Shown piece after piece: positions 1-8,499 of a stretch of DNA of 64,000 nucleotides. The stretch comes from Microbacterium sp. SYP-A9085. Lineage in GTDB: Bacteria > Actinomycetota > Actinomycetes > Actinomycetales > Microbacteriaceae. The notes below the pieces were generated by a model that worked only from the letters and a program-made list of their open reading frames with translations, had not been told where the DNA came from and searched no databases. The stretch is from assembly GCF_009649635.1 (NCBI RefSeq), contig NZ_WJII01000002.1, forward strand, positions 434,001 to 498,000, read 5' to 3'. Position 1 is the first letter of the stretch; the number at the start of each line of letters is the position of its first letter. The translations under genes and the position numbers were made by a program.

Positions 1-357
1 ACCTCCCCCGAGACGCTCAGCTTCGGCCACTCGATCACGCTGCTGGCGGCCATGGTCATCGGCGGGGCAGCCAGCATCGTGGGGTCGCTGATCGGCGGCG
101 CGTACTACGTGCTCGTCCCCCAGCTGACCAACATCGTCGACCCGAACTCCACCGCGCTGCTGCAGGGCGCGATCCTGCTCGTGGTCCTGTTCGTCCTGCC
201 CGGCGGCATCGTGTCGCTTCCGCGCGTGCTGCACCGTCTCGCGCGGCGCCGGCGCGGCGGGACCGGCAGGGGCGGCATCCAGACCACTCCGATCGCGGAA
301 CCGGACCCGGCCGCCGCACCGGAGGGACACCCAACAGAGAGGCAAGGTCAGGCATGA
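1..357 (+). CDS. Branched-chain amino-acid type ABC permease (LivM family), C-terminal part only
   Basis: The reading frame is open from the first base of the window, so the start lies upstream; 118 residues are visible. They contain the last hydrophobic segments of a LivM-type inner-membrane permease (GGAASIVGSLIGGAYYV and a run ending in LPGGI) and then a basic, proline- and alanine-rich cytoplasmic tail. The stop overlaps the ATG of the following lipoprotein gene (ATGA), so the two are translationally coupled parts of one importer operon. The family moves branched-chain amino acids, urea or other small amides; the substrate cannot be told from this fragment. Confidence 0.85.
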   Translation, partial: TSPETLSFGHSITLLAAMVIGGAASIVGSLIGGAYYVLVPQLTNIVDPNSTALLQGAILLVVLFVLPGGIVSLPRVLHRLARRRRGGTGRGGIQTTPIAEPDPAAAPEGHPTERQGQA

Positions 358-1619
358 ACATGCGCTCAACAGCTCGGAAGGCCGTCGGCGTCGTCGCCAT
401 GGCATCCGTGGTCGCGCTCGCCCTCGCGGGATGCGCCCGCGGTGGCGGCGGTGACGGCGGCGACAGCACGAACGCCGCGGCAAGCCCCGGCATCACCGAC
501 ACCACCGTCACGCTCGGCATCACGACGCCGCTCAGCGGTGCCACCGCCGGCCCCGGCACCTGCACGGTCGCCGGTGTCACCGCGTACTTCGGCGCGAAGA
601 ACGCCGAGGACGGCGGCGTGAAGTTCGGCGACGGCAAGACCCGCAAGGTCGAGATCCAGAAGCTCGACGACGCGTACGACCCGCAGAAGGCCAAGGCGAA
701 CTACGACCAGCTCAAGGACAAGGTGTTCGCGATGGGCGTGGGCCTGGGCACCCCCACGAACCGGGCATGGCGCGAGGCAGCCATCGCCGACAAGGTCCCG
801 CAGGTGCTCGTGGAGACCGGCGACCCGATCTTCAGCGACCGCTCGCAGAGCCCGTGGCAGCTCGGGTTCGTCCCGATCTACCAGAACGAGGGTGAGGCGT
901 TCGGCAAGCTGCTGGCGACCGCCACCGGGAACCACAAGGTCGCCATCCTGTCGCAGAACGACGACTTCGGCAAGGGCTACGTCGAGGGCTTCAAGGAGGG
1001 CATCAAGGGCGCGTCGAACATCACCATCGCCAAGGAGCTCACCTACGAGGCCACCGACACCTCGGTGGACGCGCAGCTGACCGAGCTCGCGGCGACCGGT
1101 GCCGACGTGTTCTTCAACGCCATGTCGATCACCCCGCTGGTGATCACGTCGCTGCAGAAGGCGCAGCAGCTGAACTGGAAGCCCAGCTGGTTCCTGCCGT
1201 CGAACACCTCGAGCCCGAAGGCCATCCTCGAGCCGGGCAAGGCGACCGCCTTCCCGGGTGTCTACTCCGTCGCGTTCTCGAAGGCTGTCGCCAGCCCCGC
1301 GTACGCCGGTGACGCGGACGTGAAGAAGTTCCTGTCCGACCTCAAGCAGTACGGCAACTACCAGGACGTCCCGGCGTTCCCGCACTGCGTGTGGAGCTAC
1401 ATCAGCGGTGCGACGCTGGAGCAGGCGTTCGAGAAGATGACAGCGCCGACGCGGGAGAACTTCATGAAGGCTCTCCTGTCGATCTCGGACTTCAAGGCGC
1501 CGCTCATGCTGGACGGCACCGCCGTGGACACGACGAAGGACGGTCAGCCGGCCGTGTCGACCGTGGTGGTCCAGAAGTTCAACGGCAAGGGCTTCGACAC
1601 CGTGACCTCGTTCCAGTGA
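354..1619 (+). CDS. ABC transporter substrate-binding lipoprotein, branched-chain amino-acid family
   Basis: A 421-residue secreted binding protein of the LivK / Peripla_BP_6 class. It starts with a basic stretch and a hydrophobic signal ending in the lipobox LAGC (Cys about residue 27), so it should be lipid-anchored outside the membrane. The mature part has the family layout, with an early strand motif TDTTVTLGITTPLSGATAG and a central motif KVAILSQNDDFGKGYVEGF. The start overlaps the permease stop by four bases. A strong hairpin follows the stop, so this is the last gene of the importer operon. The ligand is unknown; amides, amino acids and short-chain urea analogues are all bound by this family. 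Confidence 0.88.
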   Translation: MNMRSTARKAVGVVAMASVVALALAGCARGGGGDGGDSTNAAASPGITDTTVTLGITTPLSGATAGPGTCTVAGVTAYFGAKNAEDGGVKFGDGKTRKVEIQKLDDAYDPQKAKANYDQLKDKVFAMGVGLGTPTNRAWREAAIADKVPQVLVETGDPIFSDRSQSPWQLGFVPIYQNEGEAFGKLLATATGNHKVAILSQNDDFGKGYVEGFKEGIKGASNITIAKELTYEATDTSVDAQLTELAATGADVFFNAMSITPLVITSLQKAQQLNWKPSWFLPSNTSSPKAILEPGKATAFPGVYSVAFSKAVASPAYAGDADVKKFLSDLKQYGNYQDVPAFPHCVWSYISGATLEQAFEKMTAPTRENFMKALLSISDFKAPLMLDGTAVDTTKDGQPAVSTVVVQKFNGKGFDTVTSFQ

Positions 1620-1636
1620 TCCCAGCCTGACGCAAG

Positions 1637-1664
1637 ACGGGGGTCCGGTTCGCCGGGCCCCCGT
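1637..1664. terminator. Rho-independent type terminator hairpin after the importer operon
   Basis: A 12-bp stem (one G-T pair) with a TTCG tetraloop lies 18 bases after the lipoprotein stop. It sits between convergent genes (the GntR gene on the minus strand ends at 1684), so it may serve both. There is no clear T tract, as is common in high-GC actinobacteria. Confidence 0.75.
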
Positions 1665-1683
1665 TCGCGTTCCCGCGGAACGC

Positions 1684-2334
1684 TCAGTCCATGCCGCGGA
1701 GCACGTCGATGATCCCGGCCAGGTGCCGGCGGGTGGCCTGCTCGGCGGCATCCGCATCCCGCGCGAGGATGGCATCGATGATGGCGACGTGCTCGGGGGC
1801 GGAGGTCGCGGCCCGGCCGGGCACGAACGCGAGCCGGAACTGATGGCGGGCGGACTGCGCGCGCAGCCGCTCGAGCAGCTGCATCGCGGTGTGGTGCGCG
1901 CCGATCTCGCGGATCCGCTGATCCAGCTCCTGGTTCACGAGCGAGTAGTCCACGAGGTTCCCGGAGTCCGAGGCCGCCTCGATGCGGGTGCGCAGCTCGC
2001 GCAGCGCCGCTGCGTCGTCCGCGGTGAGGTTCTCGGCGGCCTTGCGGGCGACGAGGGACTCCAGGCCCATCCGCACCTCGACGATCTCCACGGCCTCGTC
2101 CACCGTGATCGCCCGCACGCGTGCGCCGCGATTGGGGAGCCGCTCGACGAGCCCCTCGTTGGTCAGGTTCAGCAGCGCCGTGCGCACGGAGGCGCGGGAG
2201 GCGCCGTAGCGCTCGCTGAGGTCGGCTTCGATGAGGCGCTGATCCGGCGCGAACTCGGCGTTCTGGATCGCGTCGCGCAGGCGCTGCGTCAGATCGGGTC
2301 TGGTGACCGACTCCGCCTCGATCGTGGTGGACAC
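1684..2334 (-). CDS. GntR family transcriptional regulator, FCD type
   Basis: A 216-residue regulator with an N-terminal winged helix (about residues 10-70, including LSERYGASRASVRTALLNL and the wing VERLPNRGARV) and a C-terminal all-helical FCD ligand domain. The GTG at 2334 is chosen because a GGAGG lies six bases upstream; longer readings would run into the divergent aldehyde dehydrogenase. The 253-bp divergent space to that gene holds a GTATAC palindrome, so the regulator probably controls itself and the dehydrogenase. The effector is not known; FCD regulators usually bind small organic acids. Confidence 0.85.
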   Translation of the reverse strand: MSTTIEAESVTRPDLTQRLRDAIQNAEFAPDQRLIEADLSERYGASRASVRTALLNLTNEGLVERLPNRGARVRAITVDEAVEIVEVRMGLESLVARKAAENLTADDAAALRELRTRIEAASDSGNLVDYSLVNQELDQRIREIGAHHTAMQLLERLRAQSARHQFRLAFVPGRAATSAPEHVAIIDAILARDADAAEQATRRHLAGIIDVLRGMD

Positions 2335-2404
2335 TCCGCCTCCCTGGGGATGCCGTCGTCGGCACCGTGCGTGCCGGGCGTTCACGAGGATAGCGCTTCG
2401 CGCG

Positions 2405-2417
2405 TTTGTATACGAGA
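2405..2417. promoter_or_regulatory. Candidate GntR operator (GTATAC core) in the divergent promoter region
   Basis: GTATAC at 2408-2413 within TTTGTATACGAGA lies between the divergent GntR and aldehyde dehydrogenase genes. Similar TATAC-cored palindromes occur before the other FCD regulators in this window. Binding is inferred. The rest of this 253-bp gap shows no other clear element. Confidence 0.45.
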
Positions 2418-2587
2418 TTCGAGATGATTTTGTCGCGAGTCTTGAATACCGCCCGTGCGAGGAGCACGATGAGAGAAATCCGGCGTTTCGCCCGGCGCAT
2501 CCGCCGGTGCCGGGATGTCGGCGGTGGCGTCCGAATGGATCCCGCGCGTACCTGCGCGCGGGCGACGCGTGAGCACGGAGAGGTGTG

Positions 2588-4099
2588 ATGGGGATGTCAG
2601 GAACGATGGAAACAGGCACGGCGGCAGCGGTGCGGACCGGCCTGTTCATCGGGGGCGAGGAGCGGTTCACCGAGGAGGTGCTGTCGGTGGCCGATCCGGG
2701 CAAGCCCGGCGTCGTGGTGGGCGAGGCGGCCTCGGCGTCGCCGCAGGACATCGCGGACGCCGTCGCGGCCGCGAAGGCCGCGTATCCGGCCTGGGCGGCG
2801 CTGGGTGCGGCGGGCCGCGCGAAGGCGATGGCCGCCGCCATCGCCGGCGTCGCCGACGACCGGGACGCGGACGCCGCGATCCTGTCGCAGGAGAACGGGA
2901 AGATCCGGCTGGAGGCGTGGATCGACGCGCTCGTGTTCGAGCTGCGCTGGAATCTCGCGCTGCAGGTGGCCGACCAGGTGGACACCACCTCGACGCTGCC
3001 GGTGGTGCCGGGCGCCATCCCGGTGGAGACCACGGTGGCGTACCAGCCCCTGGGCGTCGTCTCGATCATCGTGCCGTTCAACTGGCCGATCGCCATCCTC
3101 GGCGCATCCCTGCCCGGCGCGCTCCTGGCCGGCAACGCGGTGATAGTGAAGGCGCCGCCGACGACGCCCCTGGCCATCACGCGGGTCGTGCAGCGGGTGG
3201 CCGCGAAGCTTCCCGCCGGCGTCCTGAACGTCGTCAGCGGCAAGGACGAGAACATGTCCGGCCTCATCCAGAACAAGGACGTCGCGAAGGTGTCGTTCAC
3301 CGGCAGCGTCAACGGCGGCAAGCGGATGATGCAGATGGGCGCCACGACGCTGACCCGGGTGACCCTCGAGCTCGGCGGCAACGACCCGGCGGTGTTCCTG
3401 GCCGACGCGATCATCGACGACGAGCACCTGGACCGGCTGTACGCGTCCATCTTCGACACGACCGGGCAGATCTGCATGAACGCGAAGCGCGTGTTCGTGC
3501 ACCGGTCGCGGATGGACGAGGTGGTCGCGGGACTGTCCGCGCGGCTGGAGAAGGCCGTGCTCGGCTACGGTCTGGATGAGGGCACGACGATGGGCCCCCT
3601 GAACTCGGGCGCGCAGAAGGCGTTCGTCGACGAGATCATCCAGGAGGCGAAGGATGCCGGCGCCGACGTCCGCGAGTTCGGGACGCTGCCCGGCGGTGAC
3701 CTCGCCGGCGGCAACTTCGTGCGCCCGGCGATCGTCGTGGACCCCGACCTGGCGCTGCGCGTCGTGACGCAGGAGCAGTTCGGCCCGGTGATCCCCGTCA
3801 TCCCGTTCGACGACGAGGACGAGGCCGTGCGGCTGGCCAACGACACGTGGGCGGGGCTGTGCGGCTCGGTGTGGACCGCGTCGCCGGAGGCCGCGCAGCG
3901 CGTGGGCTCGCAGCTGGTGTGCGGCTACGTCTGGATCAACGACCACGGTGCCACCCGCCTGGACCTGCGCGCCCCGTTCGGCGGCATGAAGGGCTCCGGC
4001 TTCGGCCGCGAGCAGGGCATCGAGGGCGTGCGCGACTTCCAGGACACTCGGGCGATCGCCACGATCGACCCCGACGCCCTCGCCGCGATGGCGCACTGA
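2588..4099 (+). CDS. NAD(P)-dependent aldehyde dehydrogenase
   Basis: A 503-residue soluble ALDH. Diagnostic parts are visible: the Rossmann-side PFNWPIAI with the conserved Asn, VSFTGSVNGGKR at the cofactor site, LELGGNDPAVF with the general-base Glu, and GQICMNAKR with the catalytic Cys at about residue 296, then EQFGPVIPV near the C-terminus. It oxidises an aldehyde to an acid; substrate specificity (succinate semialdehyde-like or other) cannot be read from motifs. The ATG at 2588 follows GGAGAGG; a GTG directly before it at 2585 is also possible. It is divergent from the GntR gene, which probably regulates it. Confidence 0.88.
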   Translation: MGMSGTMETGTAAAVRTGLFIGGEERFTEEVLSVADPGKPGVVVGEAASASPQDIADAVAAAKAAYPAWAALGAAGRAKAMAAAIAGVADDRDADAAILSQENGKIRLEAWIDALVFELRWNLALQVADQVDTTSTLPVVPGAIPVETTVAYQPLGVVSIIVPFNWPIAILGASLPGALLAGNAVIVKAPPTTPLAITRVVQRVAAKLPAGVLNVVSGKDENMSGLIQNKDVAKVSFTGSVNGGKRMMQMGATTLTRVTLELGGNDPAVFLADAIIDDEHLDRLYASIFDTTGQICMNAKRVFVHRSRMDEVVAGLSARLEKAVLGYGLDEGTTMGPLNSGAQKAFVDEIIQEAKDAGADVREFGTLPGGDLAGGNFVRPAIVVDPDLALRVVTQEQFGPVIPVIPFDDEDEAVRLANDTWAGLCGSVWTASPEAAQRVGSQLVCGYVWINDHGATRLDLRAPFGGMKGSGFGREQGIEGVRDFQDTRAIATIDPDALAAMAH

Positions 4100-4137
4100 G
4101 CGCTGCGGTCGCTGCGCGGGACCTCCCGCGCGATCCC

Positions 4138-4174
4138 ACGATGTCCGGGCGTGCGGGTGCCGCCCGGACATCGT
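4138..4174. terminator. Terminator hairpin after the aldehyde dehydrogenase
   Basis: A perfect 14-bp stem around a nine-base loop begins 38 bases after the dehydrogenase stop. No T tract follows. Confidence 0.7.
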
Positions 4175-4209
4175 TCGTCGACCCGGGCCCGCTGGCCGGA
4201 AATCGTCTT

Positions 4210-4243
4210 GTGGTGCCGCTCCCGCGGCGCGAAGCGGCACCAC
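4210..4243. repeat. Second intergenic hairpin
   Basis: An 11-bp perfect inverted repeat (arms 4210-4220 and 4233-4243) with a 12-base loop, in the 290-bp gap between the aldehyde dehydrogenase and the ABC exporter. It may be a back-up terminator or part of the scar around the gene remnant just downstream. Confidence 0.45.
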
Positions 4244-4263
4244 CGGACCGCGATTCGGGCAGG

Positions 4264-4323
4264 GCATCAGCCAGGCTGGGGGTGAGCCGTCAGGCGGTGC
4301 ACAAGAAGGACGGACGAAGATGA
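4264..4323 (+). pseudogene. Remnant of the C-terminus of a small helix-turn-helix protein
   Basis: Nineteen in-frame codons followed by a stop read ASARLGVSRQAVHKKDGRR. LGVSRQAVHKK is the recognition-helix signature at the C-terminal end of small actinobacterial HTH proteins often found beside Clp-N-domain genes. Nothing upstream in this frame resembles the rest of such a protein, so only the 3' end appears to survive. A chance reading frame cannot be excluded from sequence alone, but the match covers the whole helix and ends at a stop codon as in intact homologues. Confidence 0.4.
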
Positions 4324-4389
4324 AGAGCGGCCCCTCCCCCGGCCCGCCCGCATCATCCGTCTCAGCCGCATTCTGAGGAGACACCCCGC

Positions 4390-6417
4390 ATGTCATCCAC
4401 CGCCGCTCCCGCGCGCCGTTCGCTGTTCCGCCGCGGAAGGCAGGACGGCCCTCGCGCCCGGATGCGCCATCTGCTCCCGTACATCTTCGAGCACCGCGGC
4501 GTGATCGCCGTCGTGATCGTGCTCAGCGTCGTCGGGGCGCTGGCGAGCCTTGCGCAGCCGCTCATCGTCGGCGAGGTGATAGCGCGGGTGCAGGCCTCCA
4601 CGCCGCTGGGCGCGCTCGTCTGGCTGCTCGTCGCGCTGGTGGTCGCGGCATCCCTCATCTCCGGGTTCCAGCACTATCTGCTGCAGCGCACCGGCACCGC
4701 CGTCGTGTACTCCAGCCGCCGGCGTCTGATCGCCCGCATCCTGCACCTGCCGATCAGCGAGTTCGACGCCCGCCGCACTGGGGACCTCGTGTCGCGGGTG
4801 GGCACCGACACGACCCTGCTGTACGCGGTGCTCACGCAGGGGCTCGCGGATGCCGTGGGCAATGCGCTGATCTTCGTGGGCGCCCTCGTGGCGATGGCGA
4901 TCATCGACCCGCTGCTGCTGGTGCTGATCCTCGTGGTGATCGGTGCGTCGGTCGCCGTGGTCGGCGCCCTGTCCGGCCGGATCCGGCGCGAGACGCGGGC
5001 GCAGCAGGAGAAGGTGGGCGAGCTGGCGTCCGGCGTGGAGCGGGCGGTGGGCTCGATCCGCACGATCCGCGCGGCAGGGGCGGCCGAGCGCGAACAGCGG
5101 GCGATCACGCAGGTGGCGGCCGAGACGTACGACATCGGCGTGCGGATAGCGAAGGCGTCGGCGCTCGTGGTGCCGATCGCGGGCATCGCGCTGCAGGTGT
5201 CGCTGCTCGTGGTGCTGGGCGTGGGCGGTTACCGGGTGGCATCCGGCGCCATCACCATCGCCGCCCTCATCACGTTCGTGATGTTCCTGTTCATGCTGAT
5301 CCAGCCGCTGGGAACGTTCTTCGGCGCGATCATGTCGGTGAACCAGGCGCTGGGGGCGCTCGGCCGCATCCAGGAGGTGCTCGAGCTGCCGACCGAGACC
5401 GCGGAGGACGCCGCGACAGCGGCCCACGTCGCGAGCCGCCCCTCGGCCGAGCCGAGGATTTCGGCCGGGGCGAGGACCGGTTCCGGCCAAACCCTCCTCG
5501 CCTCGGCCGATCCCCTCGCCTGGGCCGAGGGGCAGAATGCGGGGGTCCCCGCGATCGAGTTCCGCGACGTGCGGTTCCGCTACCCCGCCGCCGTCGTCGA
5601 GGCCCGGCGCAAGACGGAGGCCGAGGCGCTCGCGCTGCTGGAGTCCGCCCGCGTCGACACGTCGGGGGTCGCGCTGCCGGATGCCGACGGCGAGGTGATG
5701 CGGGATGCCGACGGTGGGCGGCTGCGGGATGTCGACGGCGAAGTGCTGCACGGGGTGTCCTTCGCGGTGCCGCGCGGCTCGCGGGTGGCGCTGGTGGGCC
5801 CGTCCGGGGCCGGGAAGTCCACGACGCTCGCGCTCATCGAGCGGTTCTACGACCCCACCGCGGGCGCGATCCTCGTCGACGGCCGGGATGTGCGCACGAT
5901 GCAGCGCGATGCGCTGCGCGCGCAGCTCGGCTACGTCGAACAGGACGCCCCGACGCTGGCCGGCTCGATCGCCGACAACCTGCGCCTGGCCTCACCGGAG
6001 GCATCCGACGCCGACTGCGAACGCGTGCTGCACGCGGTCAACCTCACCGAGGTGCTCGACCGCAGCCGGCTGGGGATCGACGCCCCGGTCGGCGAGGCCG
6101 GCGTGATGCTCTCCGGCGGCGAGCGTCAGCGCCTCGCCATAGCGCGGGCGCTGCTGGCCGCTCCCCCGATCCTGCTGCTGGACGAGTCGACGTCGTCGCT
6201 GGACGGCCTGAACGAGCAGCGCATGCGCGAGGCCATCGACGCCGTCGCCACCGGGCGCACCCTCGTGGTGATAGCGCACCGCCTGTCGACGGTCGTGGAC
6301 AGCGACCTCATCGTGGTGATGGACCACGGCCGCATCGTCGGACAGGGCACGCACTCCGACCTCGTCGACTCCACACCCCTGTACCGCGACCTCGCGAAGC
6401 ACCAGCTGCTGGTGTGA
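4390..6417 (+). CDS. ABC exporter half-transporter (fused permease and ATPase)
   Basis: A 675-residue inner-membrane exporter subunit expected to dimerise. About residues 30-310 form the six-helix type IV transmembrane domain. The nucleotide-binding domain starts near residue 390 (FRDVRFRYP), with Walker A GPSGAGKST, signature LSGGERQR, Walker B ILLLDEST and the switch His in VIAHRL. It is longer than the usual 580-620 residues for two reasons: an Ala/Gly/Ser-rich linker (about residues 340-385) and an acidic insertion of about 50 residues between the first strand of the ATPase domain and VLHGVSF, which contains three tandem eight-residue repeats. The transported substrate is unknown. It is a single gene, with terminator-like hairpins on either side. 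Confidence 0.85.
   Translation: MSSTAAPARRSLFRRGRQDGPRARMRHLLPYIFEHRGVIAVVIVLSVVGALASLAQPLIVGEVIARVQASTPLGALVWLLVALVVAASLISGFQHYLLQRTGTAVVYSSRRRLIARILHLPISEFDARRTGDLVSRVGTDTTLLYAVLTQGLADAVGNALIFVGALVAMAIIDPLLLVLILVVIGASVAVVGALSGRIRRETRAQQEKVGELASGVERAVGSIRTIRAAGAAEREQRAITQVAAETYDIGVRIAKASALVVPIAGIALQVSLLVVLGVGGYRVASGAITIAALITFVMFLFMLIQPLGTFFGAIMSVNQALGALGRIQEVLELPTETAEDAATAAHVASRPSAEPRISAGARTGSGQTLLASADPLAWAEGQNAGVPAIEFRDVRFRYPAAVVEARRKTEAEALALLESARVDTSGVALPDADGEVMRDADGGRLRDVDGEVLHGVSFAVPRGSRVALVGPSGAGKSTTLALIERFYDPTAGAILVDGRDVRTMQRDALRAQLGYVEQDAPTLAGSIADNLRLASPEASDADCERVLHAVNLTEVLDRSRLGIDAPVGEAGVMLSGGERQRLAIARALLAAPPILLLDESTSSLDGLNEQRMREAIDAVATGRTLVVIAHRLSTVVDSDLIVVMDHGRIVGQGTHSDLVDSTPLYRDLAKHQLLV
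5677..5748 (+). repeat. Three in-frame 24-bp tandem repeats inside the exporter ATPase domain
   Basis: Three consecutive 24-bp units encode PDADGEVM, RDADGGRL and RDVDGEVL. The last unit merges into the ordinary start of the ATPase strand (VLHGVSF), so the array probably grew by duplication of that edge. Being a multiple of three, it keeps the frame. Confidence 0.85.
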
Positions 6418-6425
6418 CGCGGGCG

Positions 6426-6463
6426 CGGCATCCCGCCCCTCACCGGGAGGGAACGGGATGCCG
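6426..6463. terminator. Bidirectional terminator between exporter and pckG
   Basis: A 10-bp perfect inverted repeat (arms 6426-6435 and 6454-6463) lies between the convergent ends of the ABC exporter (6417) and pckG (6475). Confidence 0.65.
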
Positions 6464-6474
6464 TCGGCAGCCGG

Positions 6475-8361
6475 TCAGGACGCCGCGACGGCGTGCTTCA
6501 GGCGGTACCGCAGTGCGGACAGCTCGGCCTGCAGCGCCGCCGGCACCCGGCCGCCGAATGTCGCGTAGAACTGCTCGGTGAGGTCGGCCTCCTGCTGCCA
6601 CGTGCGCGGGTCGACCGCGAAAAGCTCGCGCATATCGTCGTCGGAGACATCCAGCCCGTCGAGGTTCAGGTCCTCCGGCCGCGGCAGGCGTCCGATCGGG
6701 CTGTCCACCGCGCCGACCGTGCCGTCCACGCGGCGGATGATCCACTCGATCACGCGCGAGTTGTCGCCGAATCCCGGCCACAGGTACCGTCCGTCGGCGC
6801 CGCGGCGGAACCAGTTCACCTGGAAGATCCGCGGCGCCTTGTCGAACCGCATGCTCTGGCCCACCTTGAGCCAGTGCCCGAAGTAGTCGGCCATGTTGTA
6901 GCCGCAGAACGGGAGCATCGCGAACGGGTCGCGACGCAGCTCGCCCACGGTGCCCTCGGCGGCGGCGGTCCGCTCGCTGGAGATGTTCGACCCAAGGAAC
7001 ACGCCGTGCGTCCAGTCGGTGGCCTCCACGACCAGCGGCACGTTCGTGGCGCGGCGCCCGCCGAACAGGATGGCGTCCAGCGGGACGGCCTCCTCCCAGT
7101 CGGCGGCGATCTGCGGGCACTGCGCGGCGCTGACCGTGAACCGGGAGTTCGGGTGCGCGGCGGGGTGCCCGGACTCCGGCGACCACGGGTTGCCCTGCCA
7201 GTCGATGAGCCCCTCGGGCACCTCGTCGGTCAGGCCCTCCCACCACACGTCGCCGTCCGGGCGCAGCGCCACGTTCGTGAAGATCGTGTTGCCCCACAGC
7301 GTCTCCACCGCCGTGACGTTCGTGGACTGGCCGGTGCCCGGCGCGACGCCGAAGAACCCGGCCTCGGGGTTGATCGCCCACAGCCGTCCGTCCTCGCCCG
7401 GGCGCAGCCACGCGATGTCGTCGCCGAGCGTCTCCACCCGCCAGCCCGGGATCGTCGGGCGCAGCATCGCAAGGTTCGTCTTGCCGCACGCCGACGGGAA
7501 CGCCGCCGCCACGTGGTACGCCTTGCCGGCCGGGTCGATGACGCGGATCAGCAGCATGTGCTCGGCGAGCCATCCCTCGTTGCGGCCGATCACCGACGCT
7601 ATCCGCAGTGCGAAGCACTTCTTCGCGAGGATCGCGTTCCCGCCGTATCCGGACCCGTACGAGTACACCTCGAGCGTGTCGGGGAAGTGCACAATGTACT
7701 TCTCGTCGCTGCACGGCCACGTGACATCCCGCTGCCCGGGCTCCAGCGGCGCCCCCACCGAGTGCACGGTGCGCACCCACGGCGCACCGTCCGCGATGAG
7801 CCGGGTGACGCTGGCGCCGACCCGGGTCATGATGCCGATGGATGCCACGGCGTACGCGCTGTCGGTGACCTGCACGCCGATGTGCGACAGCGGTCCGCCG
7901 ACGGCGCCCATCGAGAACGGGATGACGTACATGGTGCGTCCGCGCATCGACCCGGCGAACACGCCGTTCAGCGTCTGACGCATCTGGTCCGGATCGGCCC
8001 AGTTGTTCGTGGGGCCGGCGTCCTCCTCCTTGGCGGAGCAGATGAACGTGCGGGCCTCGGTGCGCGCGACGTCCTTCGGGTCCGAGCGGGCCAGGTACGA
8101 TCCGGGCCGCCACTCCGGGTTCAGCTTTATGAGCTTGCCCTCGCCGACCATCTCGCGCATCAGGGCGTCGTTCTCGGCGCGGGAGCCGTCGATCCAGTGG
8201 ATCCGGTCCGGGCGGGTGAGGGCGGCGATCTCGTCCACCCAGTCCACGAGGGCCTTCATGCCGGGCCCGTCGATGTCGGGGCGGCGGCCGAGCTCGTGCA
8301 CGTCGCGCACGGTGCGGTGACCGTTCGGGGCGGTACGGGTGAAGGATTCGGCGAGGGCCAT
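6475..8361 (-). CDS. pckG: Phosphoenolpyruvate carboxykinase (GTP)
   Basis: A 628-residue cytosolic enzyme that converts oxaloacetate + GTP to phosphoenolpyruvate + CO2 + GDP, the entry to gluconeogenesis. The GTP-type family is clear from [13 protein letters not shown] (P-loop, about residue 290), [12 protein letters not shown], and [15 protein letters not shown]. Length matches the family (about 600-630). The start at 8361 is set by GGGAG five bases upstream; an in-frame ATG at 8373 would overlap that site. It is divergent from a RamB-like regulator, consistent with acetate or organic-acid dependent control. Confidence 0.95.
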   Translation of the reverse strand: MALAESFTRTAPNGHRTVRDVHELGRRPDIDGPGMKALVDWVDEIAALTRPDRIHWIDGSRAENDALMREMVGEGKLIKLNPEWRPGSYLARSDPKDVARTEARTFICSAKEEDAGPTNNWADPDQMRQTLNGVFAGSMRGRTMYVIPFSMGAVGGPLSHIGVQVTDSAYAVASIGIMTRVGASVTRLIADGAPWVRTVHSVGAPLEPGQRDVTWPCSDEKYIVHFPDTLEVYSYGSGYGGNAILAKKCFALRIASVIGRNEGWLAEHMLLIRVIDPAGKAYHVAAAFPSACGKTNLAMLRPTIPGWRVETLGDDIAWLRPGEDGRLWAINPEAGFFGVAPGTGQSTNVTAVETLWGNTIFTNVALRPDGDVWWEGLTDEVPEGLIDWQGNPWSPESGHPAAHPNSRFTVSAAQCPQIAADWEEAVPLDAILFGGRRATNVPLVVEATDWTHGVFLGSNISSERTAAAEGTVGELRRDPFAMLPFCGYNMADYFGHWLKVGQSMRFDKAPRIFQVNWFRRGADGRYLWPGFGDNSRVIEWIIRRVDGTVGAVDSPIGRLPRPEDLNLDGLDVSDDDMRELFAVDPRTWQQEADLTEQFYATFGGRVPAALQAELSALRYRLKHAVAAS

Positions 8362-8483
8362 GGCTGCTCCCATCAGTCGGCGGTCGGACGGATGCTGGCG
8401 ATCAGATCGCCGGTGTTCCCACCCTTTCAAGCGATCCCGGCGTCTTTCCGGGCCACCCGGTGAAAAGAATCAGGGTTCTTTCG

Positions 8484-8499
8484 CTATCATCAAGGAATG
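8484..8499 (+). promoter_or_regulatory. Promoter giving a leaderless transcript for the RamB-like gene
   Basis: A -10-like TATCAT at 8485-8490 places transcription start at or next to the ATG at 8497, leaving no room for a ribosome binding site. Leaderless mRNAs are common in actinobacteria. No convincing -35 is visible. Confidence 0.5.

Noticed and set aside
1684..3477. GntR protein with a 380-residue N-terminal extension
   Set aside because: The extension runs antisense through the aldehyde dehydrogenase; the GTG at 2334 has GGAGG and gives the usual length.
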